A stretch of DNA of 23,945 nt from NCBI GenBank assembly GCA_948896875.1, contig CAQUWW010000019.1:15855-39799 (forward strand). Direction: 5' to 3'. How positions within the stretch are numbered: position 1 is the stretch's first letter; each line of letters opens with the position of its first letter. This DNA comes from an uncultured Acetatifactor sp. (GTDB lineage Bacteria > Bacillota > Clostridia > Lachnospirales > Lachnospiraceae). This document shows positions 7,624-14,760 of the stretch, one piece after another. The notes under the pieces are model-generated. The model was given only the letters and a program-made list of their open reading frames with translations. It searched no databases and was not told the DNA's origin. The position numbers and the translations under genes were made by a program.

Positions 7624-9036
7624 TTAAAATCGGAAATACAAAAACGGGTTGTAGGTGGCATCCACAATTCCCGCAATGGATAAAAGCAAAAGTACTGTGG
7701 GGATCACCTTCTCGCCCAGCCCATACACCGCGATTCCGAAGCCGCTCCCCGATTTCTTCAGTTTTTCAACCACTTTGCCAAAGAAAGGCATAGAAGCGGC
7801 CGCTGCAATCAGGAACAAAAGAAGATATTCCCTGCCCAGATACAGTGCCTGGCCATCGATCAGCACCCCCGTCATTCCAAACATTGCCCTGAAATATCCC
7901 AGAATCCCGGCAGGTGTATCCAGCGCAAAAAGCACCCATCCTCCCAGTACCACGAAAAGCGTATAGAGAATCCCCACTCCTTTCGGCAGCCAGGAAAGCA
8001 GCTTCCCCAGAAATGCCTTCTCCAATACCAGAGCCACGGCAAACCACAACCCCCACAGCAGGAAATTCCAGCCGGCACCGTGCCAGATACCGGTGAGCAG
8101 CCATACTACCAGAATATTCAGCAGCTGCCTGGCCAGCCCCTTTCTATTGCCCCCCAGGGGAATATACACGTATTCCCGAAACCAGCTGCCCAGCGAAATA
8201 TGCCACCTGCGCCAAAACTCGGTGACAGACCCGGAAATATAGGGATACTTGAAATTTTCCGGAAATATAAATCCCAGCATCCTGCCCAGGCCGATGGCCA
8301 TATCCGAATAGCCTGAGAAATCAAAATAAATCTGAAACGCAAAGGCCAGAATTCCAATCCAGGCAGTCAGCACACTGATCTGACGTAAGTTTGATTCGGA
8401 AATCAATGTCCACAATTCCCCCAAACTATTGGCGAGCAATACCTTCTTACCCAGGCCGATACAGAAGCGCTTCATGCCCTCACTGATCTCGCAGAGGTTG
8501 ACGCCTCGACTGTGCAGCTGCTTTTGCACTTCCCGATATTTCACAATAGGACCCGCAATCAGCTGTGGGAACATTGTCACATACACGCCGAAATCCAGCA
8601 GGTTCTTCTGTACCTGAGCCTCCCCTCGATACACATCAATGGTGTAGGACATGGTCTGAAAGGTATAAAAGGAAATGCCGATGGGCAGAGGCAGATTCAG
8701 CAGAGGCAATTTCGTATCGAAAAACAGATTCACCGTCTGTATCAGAAAATCCGCATACTTGAAAAAGCAAAGTACCAGCAGATTGATCAGGACTGATGAC
8801 AAAAGCACACACTTTGCCGCCCTCTTGCCACTGAGCCGCTCCAGCATACGGCCATGTGTATAATCCACAATCGTAGAAAACAGCATCAGCAGCACATAGA
8901 CCGGTTCTCCCCAGGCATAGAAAAACAGGCTCCCCAAAAAGAGAATGAAATTCTTCATTCTCTTCGGAGCCAGATAATATAAAATAAAAAACAGGGGCAG
9001 AAACCGAAATAGAAACACTACGCTGCTGAATACCAT
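7624..9036 (-). CDS. MBOAT-family membrane O-acyltransferase (AlgI/DltB-like)
   Basis: 470 residues with many transmembrane helices spread along the protein. Family markers are FPQLIAGPIVKYREV (about 156-170), FDFSGYSDMAIGLGRMLGF (239-257), TEFWRRWHISL with His279, and LLTGIWHGAGWNF with the invariant catalytic His319. MBOAT proteins of this kind move an acyl group, usually acetyl, across the membrane for O-acetylation of polysaccharides (AlgI, PatA) or drive D-alanylation (DltB). With a DHHW protein and no dltA/C/D genes alongside, polysaccharide O-acetylation is the better reading. The gene lies 5 nt after the DUF4358 lipoprotein gene, with a GGAG site overlapping that gene's end. Confidence 0.93.
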   Translation of the reverse strand: MVFSSVVFLFRFLPLFFILYYLAPKRMKNFILFLGSLFFYAWGEPVYVLLMLFSTIVDYTHGRMLERLSGKRAAKCVLLSSVLINLLVLCFFKYADFLIQTVNLFFDTKLPLLNLPLPIGISFYTFQTMSYTIDVYRGEAQVQKNLLDFGVYVTMFPQLIAGPIVKYREVQKQLHSRGVNLCEISEGMKRFCIGLGKKVLLANSLGELWTLISESNLRQISVLTAWIGILAFAFQIYFDFSGYSDMAIGLGRMLGFIFPENFKYPYISGSVTEFWRRWHISLGSWFREYVYIPLGGNRKGLARQLLNILVVWLLTGIWHGAGWNFLLWGLWFAVALVLEKAFLGKLLSWLPKGVGILYTLFVVLGGWVLFALDTPAGILGYFRAMFGMTGVLIDGQALYLGREYLLLFLIAAAASMPFFGKVVEKLKKSGSGFGIAVYGLGEKVIPTVLLLLSIAGIVDATYNPFLYFRF

Positions 9037-9041
9037 CGCTA

Positions 9042-9713
9042 TTACTCCACGCTGTTCCGGATAGCCTCAATGGCCTTTTCATTGGCTTCCCGGCACTGAG
9101 CCAGCACATCTTCCTCCTTTTCGGAAGAAATTGCATTGCCGCCAAGCTGCACAAAAATCACATAATTGCCGATTTTCTCCACCCTGGAAGCCTGAATCTT
9201 CCCCAGATTCTGGGGATATTGCATGGTGTCATTGACATTCGCTTCCCGATATGTGGTCAAAGCCTTCTCCACTTCCTCCACCTTATCTTCCTTTGCCCTG
9301 ACAATCACCAACGCATCCACATTCGCACTGATCATAGGACTCTCCGCCATATAATCCTCATACAGATCCGCAGTCAGTCCGTAGAACATCTCCAGCATCT
9401 CCGGGTCCATGGGCATATCCGGCCAATATTCATCCGCGCCTACCGCTTCCACCACAGCCGCCTTGAGCCCTTCCATTTCCTCGCTCCAGCCCTCGGCCGG
9501 ATTCACACCTGCATCTCCCGGGACGCTCTCCGGCTCCCCTTCCTCTACAGAAGCCGAACTGTTCTCCGCACTGTCGCTTTCCTGGACACTGCTTTCGCCG
9601 CTTCCCTCTTCCGTAGAATTTTCCACACTGCCGCTTTCCTTTCCGCCGTCACCGCAGGCGGCCAGCATCAATGCAAACGCACCCACACAGAATAAAAGTT
9701 TGAATTTTTTCAT
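9042..9713 (-). CDS. DUF4358-type lipoprotein
   Basis: 223 residues. The N-terminus is a lipoprotein signal ending in a lipobox, LMLAAC, with the lipidated Cys at 20. A Ser/Glu-rich spacer (about 23-70) follows, then a compact domain (about 85-223) with MPMDPEMLEMFYGL, PMISANVDALVIVRAKED and KIGNYVIFVQLGG, which I recognise as DUF4358. This domain has no assigned biochemical function, but it often occurs with DHHW and MBOAT genes in Clostridia. It is the first gene of the O-acetylation transcript, with a strong AGGAGG site and its own promoter upstream. Confidence 0.88.
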   Translation of the reverse strand: MKKFKLLFCVGAFALMLAACGDGGKESGSVENSTEEGSGESSVQESDSAENSSASVEEGEPESVPGDAGVNPAEGWSEEMEGLKAAVVEAVGADEYWPDMPMDPEMLEMFYGLTADLYEDYMAESPMISANVDALVIVRAKEDKVEEVEKALTTYREANVNDTMQYPQNLGKIQASRVEKIGNYVIFVQLGGNAISSEKEEDVLAQCREANEKAIEAIRNSVE

Positions 9714-9737
9714 AATTACCTCCTGATTTCTTGTTCT

Positions 9738-9776
9738 ATGGGATCACTCCCAATACACAGTTTATCCCATTTGGGA
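9738..9776 (-). promoter_or_regulatory. 5' leader with alternative GGGA/TCCC pairings
   Basis: Between the promoter and the lipoprotein ribosome site the leader holds four alternating TCCC/GGGA blocks. ATCCCAT (plus strand 9764-9770) can pair with ATGGGAT (9738-9744), or with the adjacent TGGGA block to form TCCCA-TT-TGGGA (9765-9776). A third option is GGGA-TCAC-TCCC inside the first block. The pairings exclude one another, so this could be a structural switch or an operator. I match it to no known riboswitch. Confidence 0.35.
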
Positions 9777-9803
9777 AATTTTTACTCTTATTATATCCCT
9801 TTG

Positions 9804-9833
9804 ATAATAGAATCATTTTTTTGATTCTATTAT
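9804..9833. repeat. Perfect 12-bp inverted repeat over the predicted transcription start
   Basis: Arms ATAATAGAATCA (9804-9815) and TGATTCTATTAT (9822-9833) are separated by six T. The right arm overlaps the -10 of the lipoprotein promoter and the predicted start lies near the centre, the usual position of a repressor operator. It could also act as a weak AT-rich transcription stop for the sortase gene that ends at 9881, although no U-tract follows. Confidence 0.7.
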
Positions 9834-9856
9834 AACATGTTTATGTCTGAATACAA
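9829..9856 (-). promoter_or_regulatory. Promoter of the DUF4358-MBOAT-DHHW transcript
   Basis: On the minus strand a perfect TATAAT -10 (9834-9829) has a TG one base upstream (TGT-TATAAT, extended -10). A -35-like TTGTAT (9856-9851) lies 16 bp further up. The start would fall near 9822, giving a leader of about 110 nt. Confidence 0.7.
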
Positions 9857-9880
9857 TGAAGAAGTTTAAAATCGTGAATC

Positions 9881-10681
9881 TCATCTTTCCACCGGTACCA
9901 GCACCCCATGGAGAACATATCTTGCATCCTCGAAAGAATAGGCACAGGTAGACAACACCACATATCTGCGGCTTCCGTCCAGTCCCTCCCGCAGTTCCTC
10001 CCCGCTGATCTCCACACTTGCCCTGAAATCCGACTTCTCCACACACTGCTCCAGATACTCTTCCAGCTCGCTGCAGGGACCGGTAAAAATCGTATAAGTG
10101 TCGGAGACCGCCGAAGTAGTGTACCCGGCAAAAACCAGAATCTTATAATCCTGTTCGGGGGTCAGCAGCCATATCACAGGATGGGCTTCATAAAACTCCT
10201 GTTCCGCCCAGTCATCCAGGGCTGCAAACATAGAGCCGTTTTTCATATGATGGCCGTAGATAATGGTATTGGAGTCCTCAAATCCGGGTTGATTCGCCGC
10301 TTCCACAAAAATAGAGCCCGCACTCTGAGATTGCCGCTCAATGTTCCGGTGCAGGTAGTAGTCATTGTCCTCCCCCTGCAGGATCGGATAGTCGATGGCC
10401 GTATCCTCACAGTAAATCCAGCCCGCCACATCACCGTTGATCTCCTTAAGTCTGTCAAAATCCACTTCCAGCGGCGCTTTTTCCGGCGCCTCGGCCTCCT
10501 CCGGGCTGGCAGCATCCGATGGCTTTTCTTCCCTTACATGACTGGTATATTCCTCCGCAAGCTGCTCATAGACCTTATCTTCCTTCTCATAGTTCCGCCT
10601 GGTAAAAAAGATGACGCCACCGGCCGTACAGAAAACGGCCAACAGCAGCGCCATGATGATGTATCTTATTGTCCTGCCCAT
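9881..10681 (-). CDS. srtB: Class B sortase
   Basis: 266 residues: an N-terminal membrane anchor (about 7-27), an acidic linker (about 31-70) and a sortase domain (about 73-266). The catalytic His is in IYGHHMKNGSMFAAL (His144), the Cys in VVLSTCAYSFEDARY (Cys246), and the Arg is Arg254. The YGHHMKNGSMF block and the STCxY signature identify class B. Class B enzymes anchor heme-uptake proteins or, in some streptococci, polymerise pilins. No NEAT-domain gene is nearby, so a role with the local surface proteins is likelier. The best candidate substrate is the VQTGD protein three genes upstream (inference). The ribosome site is weak. It is the last gene of the fibre run. Confidence 0.92.
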   Translation of the reverse strand: MGRTIRYIIMALLLAVFCTAGGVIFFTRRNYEKEDKVYEQLAEEYTSHVREEKPSDAASPEEAEAPEKAPLEVDFDRLKEINGDVAGWIYCEDTAIDYPILQGEDNDYYLHRNIERQSQSAGSIFVEAANQPGFEDSNTIIYGHHMKNGSMFAALDDWAEQEFYEAHPVIWLLTPEQDYKILVFAGYTTSAVSDTYTIFTGPCSELEEYLEQCVEKSDFRASVEISGEELREGLDGSRRYVVLSTCAYSFEDARYVLHGVLVPVER

Positions 10682-10706
10682 ATTCTTGATTCCATTTCCA
10701 TTATTT

Positions 10707-11240
10707 TTAGCTTGAAAGCGAATCCTGCGCTTTTCTCTGTCTTTCTCTGGCTCTGTCCCGAAGCCTGCTTGCCAGCATATTGAACATGACGCCGCAGGCC
10801 GCGTAACAAATCACATAGATTTTGCCTACTCCATTGGTGTAAATCACCAGAAGCTGTCCGATAAAAGGAATGTGATATTTCACACGGCCTATCAGACTCG
10901 CATAGGCAATCGTATTGAGATCTTCCTGGGCATTGGCATCCCCTTTTGTGACAAATTCCCCTTCCACCAGACGATTTTGTACCACCCGGTGTGTGACGGC
11001 AGAGCCACCGCTGTAGAAAACAATGATCTCGCCCTCCTGCACTTCCGCCGGTTGTACCAGCTCTGCGTACACCAGACTTCCCACCGGAATAGCCGGTTCC
11101 ATACTGCCGCTGACAATGTTGTAAATCTGATACCCCATGAGACGGGGCACTGTGACAGGAATAAACGTCACAATCACGGATAGCAGAATCAGGATTCCAA
11201 CTATGTTACAGAATGCAGGTATTATTTTCCCGCCTCTCAT
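10707..11240 (-). CDS. sipW: SipW-like signal peptidase I (Ser/His type)
   Basis: 177 residues. Membrane helices lie at about 9-30 and 127-155 around an external catalytic domain. The nucleophile is in NIVSGSMEPAIPVGS (Ser46). The general-base position is His in AVTHRVV (His84) where bacterial SPases have Lys, and TKGDANAQED (98-107) supplies the acidic residue. Ser/His usage is the mark of the archaeal/ER branch that includes Bacillus SipW, which processes TasA and TapA. Two TasA-like proteins with matching signal peptides are encoded just upstream, which strongly suggests its substrates. The start overlaps the upstream stop by 4 nt and has a GGAGG site. Confidence 0.93.
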   Translation of the reverse strand: MRGGKIIPAFCNIVGILILLSVIVTFIPVTVPRLMGYQIYNIVSGSMEPAIPVGSLVYAELVQPAEVQEGEIIVFYSGGSAVTHRVVQNRLVEGEFVTKGDANAQEDLNTIAYASLIGRVKYHIPFIGQLLVIYTNGVGKIYVICYAACGVMFNMLASRLRDRARERQRKAQDSLSS

Positions 11241-12433
11241 ACCGGACCTCCGGGATTCTTCTCATCCTCTTCTTTCTTTTTCCTGGCTTTCAGGATCAGC
11301 CAGATGCCAACACCAAGAATCGTAGCAAAAATGCAGACCGCCAGAATCTTCAGATACAGTGGTATGCTCACCAGAGATGCATTGCCGCTCAGCACGCTGA
11401 TAAGCCTGTTGTCTCCGCTTTTATACTCCGCCAGAGGGACCTCCTCGTCGTCCAGATCTATGGTTTCCTGGGGCGGTCCCAGAGGAACCGGTTCATCCGG
11501 AATTGTTTCCTGTCCTTCCCCTTCTCCATTTCCGGTATCTTCTCCATTATTGGCCGCCCCGCCGCCGGGCTCTTCTCCGCCTGCGCCGCCCTGTCCGCCC
11601 ACATTGGTGCCTCCGCCGGTATTGCCGCCGGTACCTCCGCCGCTGCCGCCAGTAGCGCCTCCGGAAATCACAGTGGTAGTTCCTCCTCCGGATGTCCCGC
11701 CGGAAGAGCCCTGGGAAGTTCCGGGTCTGGTGGTCGTATTGACTCCGGGTATCTGTATACGACTATACACGAAAGTAAACACATTGTCTACTGCATTTTC
11801 TGATAATGTTTTGGTCAGATTGTAGGCCTGGGGTTGATATCCGTCAATATATTGATAGGAAACAACCGGTTTGTCGCCCACAGAGCCATAATATCTGTCA
11901 TTCTGACGCAAAGAATTCCCCGCCGTATCCACGTACCGAATGGTATATTCCACTGCGTCCTTCATCAGTCCATAGGCAATCACATAATCTCTGTCAGATT
12001 CTATGATTTCGGAGCCGATCCGTTCGCTGTTGTCTCTGCCGCTTATACGGGAACCGATTACATTGTACTTGCTTTCTGTTCTGAGCTGAATGGTTGTGGT
12101 TCTGCCGGGATCATTATTTTCTCCCTGCCGTACGGTCAGAACAAAGTAATTATACTGACTGTCGTTTTTCTCCTGCAGCGCATAGCTGATGCTGATTCGC
12201 TCTTTGTAGCTCACACCGTTCAACACAAAGGTCCGCCCGTCTTCCGTAATCCGGCCGTTTCCTCCGGAACACTCCGTCATGATGCCCTGCTGCCCGGTAT
12301 AAATCCGAATGCTGTAAGTATCTGTGCCTTCACCGGAAAGCTGTGCCGCACTTGTGGAAAGTACTGTGCTGTGAATCAGGAGAAGGCAGAGCAGTCCGCC
12401 AACTAATCCCCTCATTTTCTTTCTTTTTTGCAC
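11237..12433 (-). CDS. Secreted surface protein: MucBP-like domain, Gly-rich stalk and C-terminal membrane anchor
   Basis: 398 residues from a GTG with GGAGG 7 nt upstream; the start overlaps the preceding gene by 22 nt. A signal peptide (about 1-30) leads to an unrecognised beta-rich region (35-155). Residues about 160-223 (VEYTIRYVDTAGNSL, then YYGSVGDKPVV, YIDGYQPQ, VFTFVYS) resemble a MucBP-type repeat. A Gly/Ser/Thr-rich stalk (about 235-305) and a Pro/Glu segment with two VPL motifs precede a membrane helix (about 360-382) and a Lys-rich tail. No LPXTG-type motif stands before the helix, so it is probably held by the membrane. I infer a base or assembly protein for the neighbouring fibre subunits; the function is not known. 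Confidence 0.75.
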   Translation of the reverse strand: MQKRKKMRGLVGGLLCLLLIHSTVLSTSAAQLSGEGTDTYSIRIYTGQQGIMTECSGGNGRITEDGRTFVLNGVSYKERISISYALQEKNDSQYNYFVLTVRQGENNDPGRTTTIQLRTESKYNVIGSRISGRDNSERIGSEIIESDRDYVIAYGLMKDAVEYTIRYVDTAGNSLRQNDRYYGSVGDKPVVSYQYIDGYQPQAYNLTKTLSENAVDNVFTFVYSRIQIPGVNTTTRPGTSQGSSGGTSGGGTTTVISGGATGGSGGGTGGNTGGGTNVGGQGGAGGEEPGGGAANNGEDTGNGEGEGQETIPDEPVPLGPPQETIDLDDEEVPLAEYKSGDNRLISVLSGNASLVSIPLYLKILAVCIFATILGVGIWLILKARKKKEEDEKNPGGPV

Positions 12434-13206
12434 GACCCGGCCTCCTTCTTCTCTTTCCTGTTCTGCTTTGCGCCGTAGATTCCCAAGATCAGGAACAGCA
12501 AGCCGCTGACAGCCATTGCAATGATATAAGGGATCAGATTGGTATCGTCTCCCGTCTGCACAATCATGGTCCTGTTAGAACTGCCGGACTGCGGATTCCT
12601 GGGAACGCTATCATCCGACACCGGTACCGGATCCTGCCGGACTTCCACTGCAAAACGCATCCGCAGGTCTGCCAGGGTATCCTGGTAGGCATTGCCCTGG
12701 GTCTCACCGTCCAACGCCACTTTCAGGGTAATACTGCCGCCCTGGCCGGGACTTAAGGTATCCAGATAAATGTAATTTTCCTTCATTCCTTCTGTGGCGT
12801 CACGCAGGCCCTCGGAATCTTCACCGCCCACGGTGTCACTGTCGAAAAGCACTACGGACCGGTTGGCCCCCGTATAGGCCAGATAGTAGGTATAGGCGCC
12901 GCCCCCTGTGGTGGAATTTGCGCTTGTATCCTCCAGAGACCTTACCACCTCATTGGTCAGATACCAGTCCGTAACCTTGCTGTTCTGATTTCCCAGATCC
13001 AATGTGAATGTAATATTGTCGCCTGGCTGCATGCCGGAGATAGCCTCGTCTATGCTCTTCTGGCCAAAATTACTTTCCATCTTGTTTTCAGAGGTAAAAG
13101 TCACCTTCCATCCGGCCTGCCCCAGCAGCTCGTCGGCCCGGGCTTCCATTGATGTGAACAGGAACAGGCCGAATGCCAGAAGCAAGCTCATGCATTTTCT
13201 CTTCAT
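12412..13206 (-). CDS. Surface protein with a non-canonical VQTGD sorting-like signal
   Basis: 264 residues. A signal peptide (about 1-24, ending EARA) is followed by a beta-rich ectodomain (25-190) I cannot assign. It includes PGDNITFTLDLGNQNSKVTD and TLSPGQGGSITLKVALDG, which resemble stretches in TasA/camelysin-type folds. A Pro/Ser linker ends in IVQTGDDTN (215-223), directly followed by a hydrophobic helix (about 224-243) and a Lys-rich tail. That is the layout of a cell-wall sorting signal with VQTGD in place of LPXTG. A class B sortase is encoded three genes downstream and is the natural candidate enzyme (inference). GAGGAGGG precedes the ATG. Confidence 0.8.
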   Translation of the reverse strand: MKRKCMSLLLAFGLFLFTSMEARADELLGQAGWKVTFTSENKMESNFGQKSIDEAISGMQPGDNITFTLDLGNQNSKVTDWYLTNEVVRSLEDTSANSTTGGGAYTYYLAYTGANRSVVLFDSDTVGGEDSEGLRDATEGMKENYIYLDTLSPGQGGSITLKVALDGETQGNAYQDTLADLRMRFAVEVRQDPVPVSDDSVPRNPQSGSSNRTMIVQTGDDTNLIPYIIAMAVSGLLFLILGIYGAKQNRKEKKEAGSCKKERK

Positions 13207-13219
13207 ATTGCCGCCCTCC

Positions 13220-14128
13220 TCACTTCACAGAAATCAGGGAACCGTTGGCGTCCAGCTCCACCTCGCGTCCCCAGGCACTCCAGATAGCATCTTCCGCGCT
13301 GTGTGTCTGCACCGAATCCACCTCCGCCCTGATCCGGAACTCTATGCCATCATAGACATATATCGTGGTAATGTTCGTATAAGCTCCGTTCTTCTCTACC
13401 GTCTGATAAACCTGATCCGCCACGGAAGAATCGATTCTCAGATAATCCGACAGATCCGCTGTCCTGGTCTGTGTCGGATTCACGTCGCTGCCCGGCGCTT
13501 TCAGAATATCCCTATAATACAGGACAGTACGTTCCTTCGTGGATGAGGCCTCATCCAGAATCCATGGCATGCCCTCTCCGCTCCTTCCCCAGTTGGTCAG
13601 ATGCAGATCAATCAGATCCGGAGAAAGCTCCGGCAATTTCGTTCTTATGACTCTCCCCTGGCTGTCCCGCAGGGGATTGCCGTCTTTATCCCGCTGGGTT
13701 ATCACCCAATATTTATAGATTGTGACACGGACATACTGGTCGATATCACCGGTATTCTCCACATAAAGCCTCTCCGTATACTTTTTGCCCGGCACAAGCT
13801 CTTCCCCTTCTGCCAGCAAATCTCTCAGAAGCGAATTGTCCTCTTCGTCCCTGATTTCATCGGCATCCCAATAGTCAGGCTCCTTTACATCATAATTCCT
13901 CCAGGACACCTTCTTGGGATTGTTCTCGCCGCACTGCTCATACAGGCTCACGCCGATGTTGAACATCCGGACCTGGGAATTATAGTATTCCGAAGTGTAG
14001 GTAAGCACTGCTCTTGCGCTGCCTATCGTACTTCCAAGGAGCATCACAATCGCCAGGCCGAACAGCACCATGGTCACTGCCGGGGAAGCCAGGAATCTCT
14101 TCACTTTTTTCTTCCTATTCTCCGACAT
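13220..14128 (-). CDS. SipW-dependent-type (TasA/CalY-like) secreted protein
   Basis: 302 residues from the ATG at 14128, which has GGAGGTG 6 nt upstream. The start overlaps the upstream gene by 14 nt. The N-terminal signal is basic, then hydrophobic, then TIGSARAVLTYTSEYYNSQV, a pattern like TasA/camelysin leaders cut by SipW. The mature part contains ERLYVENTGDIDQYVRVTIY (about 140-160), which resembles the ENxGxxxxYVR strands of TasA-like beta-sandwich proteins. A Glu/Asp-rich region and a Thr-rich part follow. There is no C-terminal anchor. I infer a fibre or matrix subunit. The closeness to TasA is by pattern only, and the protein is longer than typical CalY/TasA proteins. Confidence 0.75.
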   Translation of the reverse strand: MSENRKKKVKRFLASPAVTMVLFGLAIVMLLGSTIGSARAVLTYTSEYYNSQVRMFNIGVSLYEQCGENNPKKVSWRNYDVKEPDYWDADEIRDEEDNSLLRDLLAEGEELVPGKKYTERLYVENTGDIDQYVRVTIYKYWVITQRDKDGNPLRDSQGRVIRTKLPELSPDLIDLHLTNWGRSGEGMPWILDEASSTKERTVLYYRDILKAPGSDVNPTQTRTADLSDYLRIDSSVADQVYQTVEKNGAYTNITTIYVYDGIEFRIRAEVDSVQTHSAEDAIWSAWGREVELDANGSLISVK

Positions 14129-14747
14129 TCCCATCACCTCCAGTCCCGTTTCCCATATTCCCTTCCATTCTGCCTGTGTCCGTCACCGTATCCAATATTC
14201 CGGACCAGTCGGCGTAGGGCTCGCCGTTCTCATCATACCTGACAGAGGTGCTTTCATAGATCACAATCACATTGAAGCTTTCGCCGTCTTCCGGTTTCGT
14301 CCCTTCCGCATTCGTTCCCTCGGACAGGGAAGGAATGTCAATAACCACGTCCAGAGTCGTTGTGGAACCGCCTCCCTCTACAATGTCCTTATAATACCAG
14401 TATTCGCCGGACTCCCCTTCCGGGACAATCCGGTTCCAGCTTCCATTTTCCTGTGTCCATGTGCCCTCGGGAACGCTCTTGTAAGTCAGCTCGTACCTGG
14501 CACAGAAAGCCCGGGCCCGGATATAGACAGGTCCCGAGCCTGCATCATTGGTAATCGTCACATGCTTTGTCCTGGAATCAAAAGTCTCTGTAATCTCTGT
14601 CCGTTCCTCCCCCAGGCGAATAGGTATTCCGCCCTCGGCCGATGTATAAGTGGTAAAGTAGGCAAGCGCATTGTTTATTCCCATAGTCAGGATGGAGGCC
14701 GTGGCCAAAAGGGACAGACATATGTTTCCGAACCTTTTTCTCTTCAT
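14115..14747 (-). CDS. Second SipW-dependent-type (TasA/CalY-like) secreted protein
   Basis: 210 residues from the ATG at 14747, preceded by GAGGGAGAG. The open frame continues upstream to 14948 inside the neighbouring gene, but that extension lacks sense as a signal peptide. The leader MKRKRFGNICLSLLATASIL is followed by TMGINNALAYFTTYTSAEGG, matching the ALAYF-type junction of SipW substrates. The mature region has KHVTITNDAGSGPVYIRARA, again TasA/camelysin-like, and ends in a Gly/Asn-rich tail without a membrane anchor. The gene overlaps the next TasA-like gene by 14 nt, so the two are probably made in fixed ratio. Inferred role: fibre subunit or partner. Confidence 0.75.
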   Translation of the reverse strand: MKRKRFGNICLSLLATASILTMGINNALAYFTTYTSAEGGIPIRLGEERTEITETFDSRTKHVTITNDAGSGPVYIRARAFCARYELTYKSVPEGTWTQENGSWNRIVPEGESGEYWYYKDIVEGGGSTTTLDVVIDIPSLSEGTNAEGTKPEDGESFNVIVIYESTSVRYDENGEPYADWSGILDTVTDTGRMEGNMGNGTGGDGNVGE

Positions 14748-14760
14748 ATTCTCTCCCTCC

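Noticed and set aside
9790..9795. Second -10 (TATAAT) upstream of the lipoprotein gene
   Set aside because: No -35-like hexamer exists at 16-18 bp and it lacks an extended TG, so only the upstream promoter at 9829-9856 is called.
9881..10681. Class B sortase as part of a heme-uptake (Isd) system
   Set aside because: No NEAT-domain protein, heme transporter or heme oxygenase is encoded in the window, and the neighbours are fibre and signal-peptidase genes.
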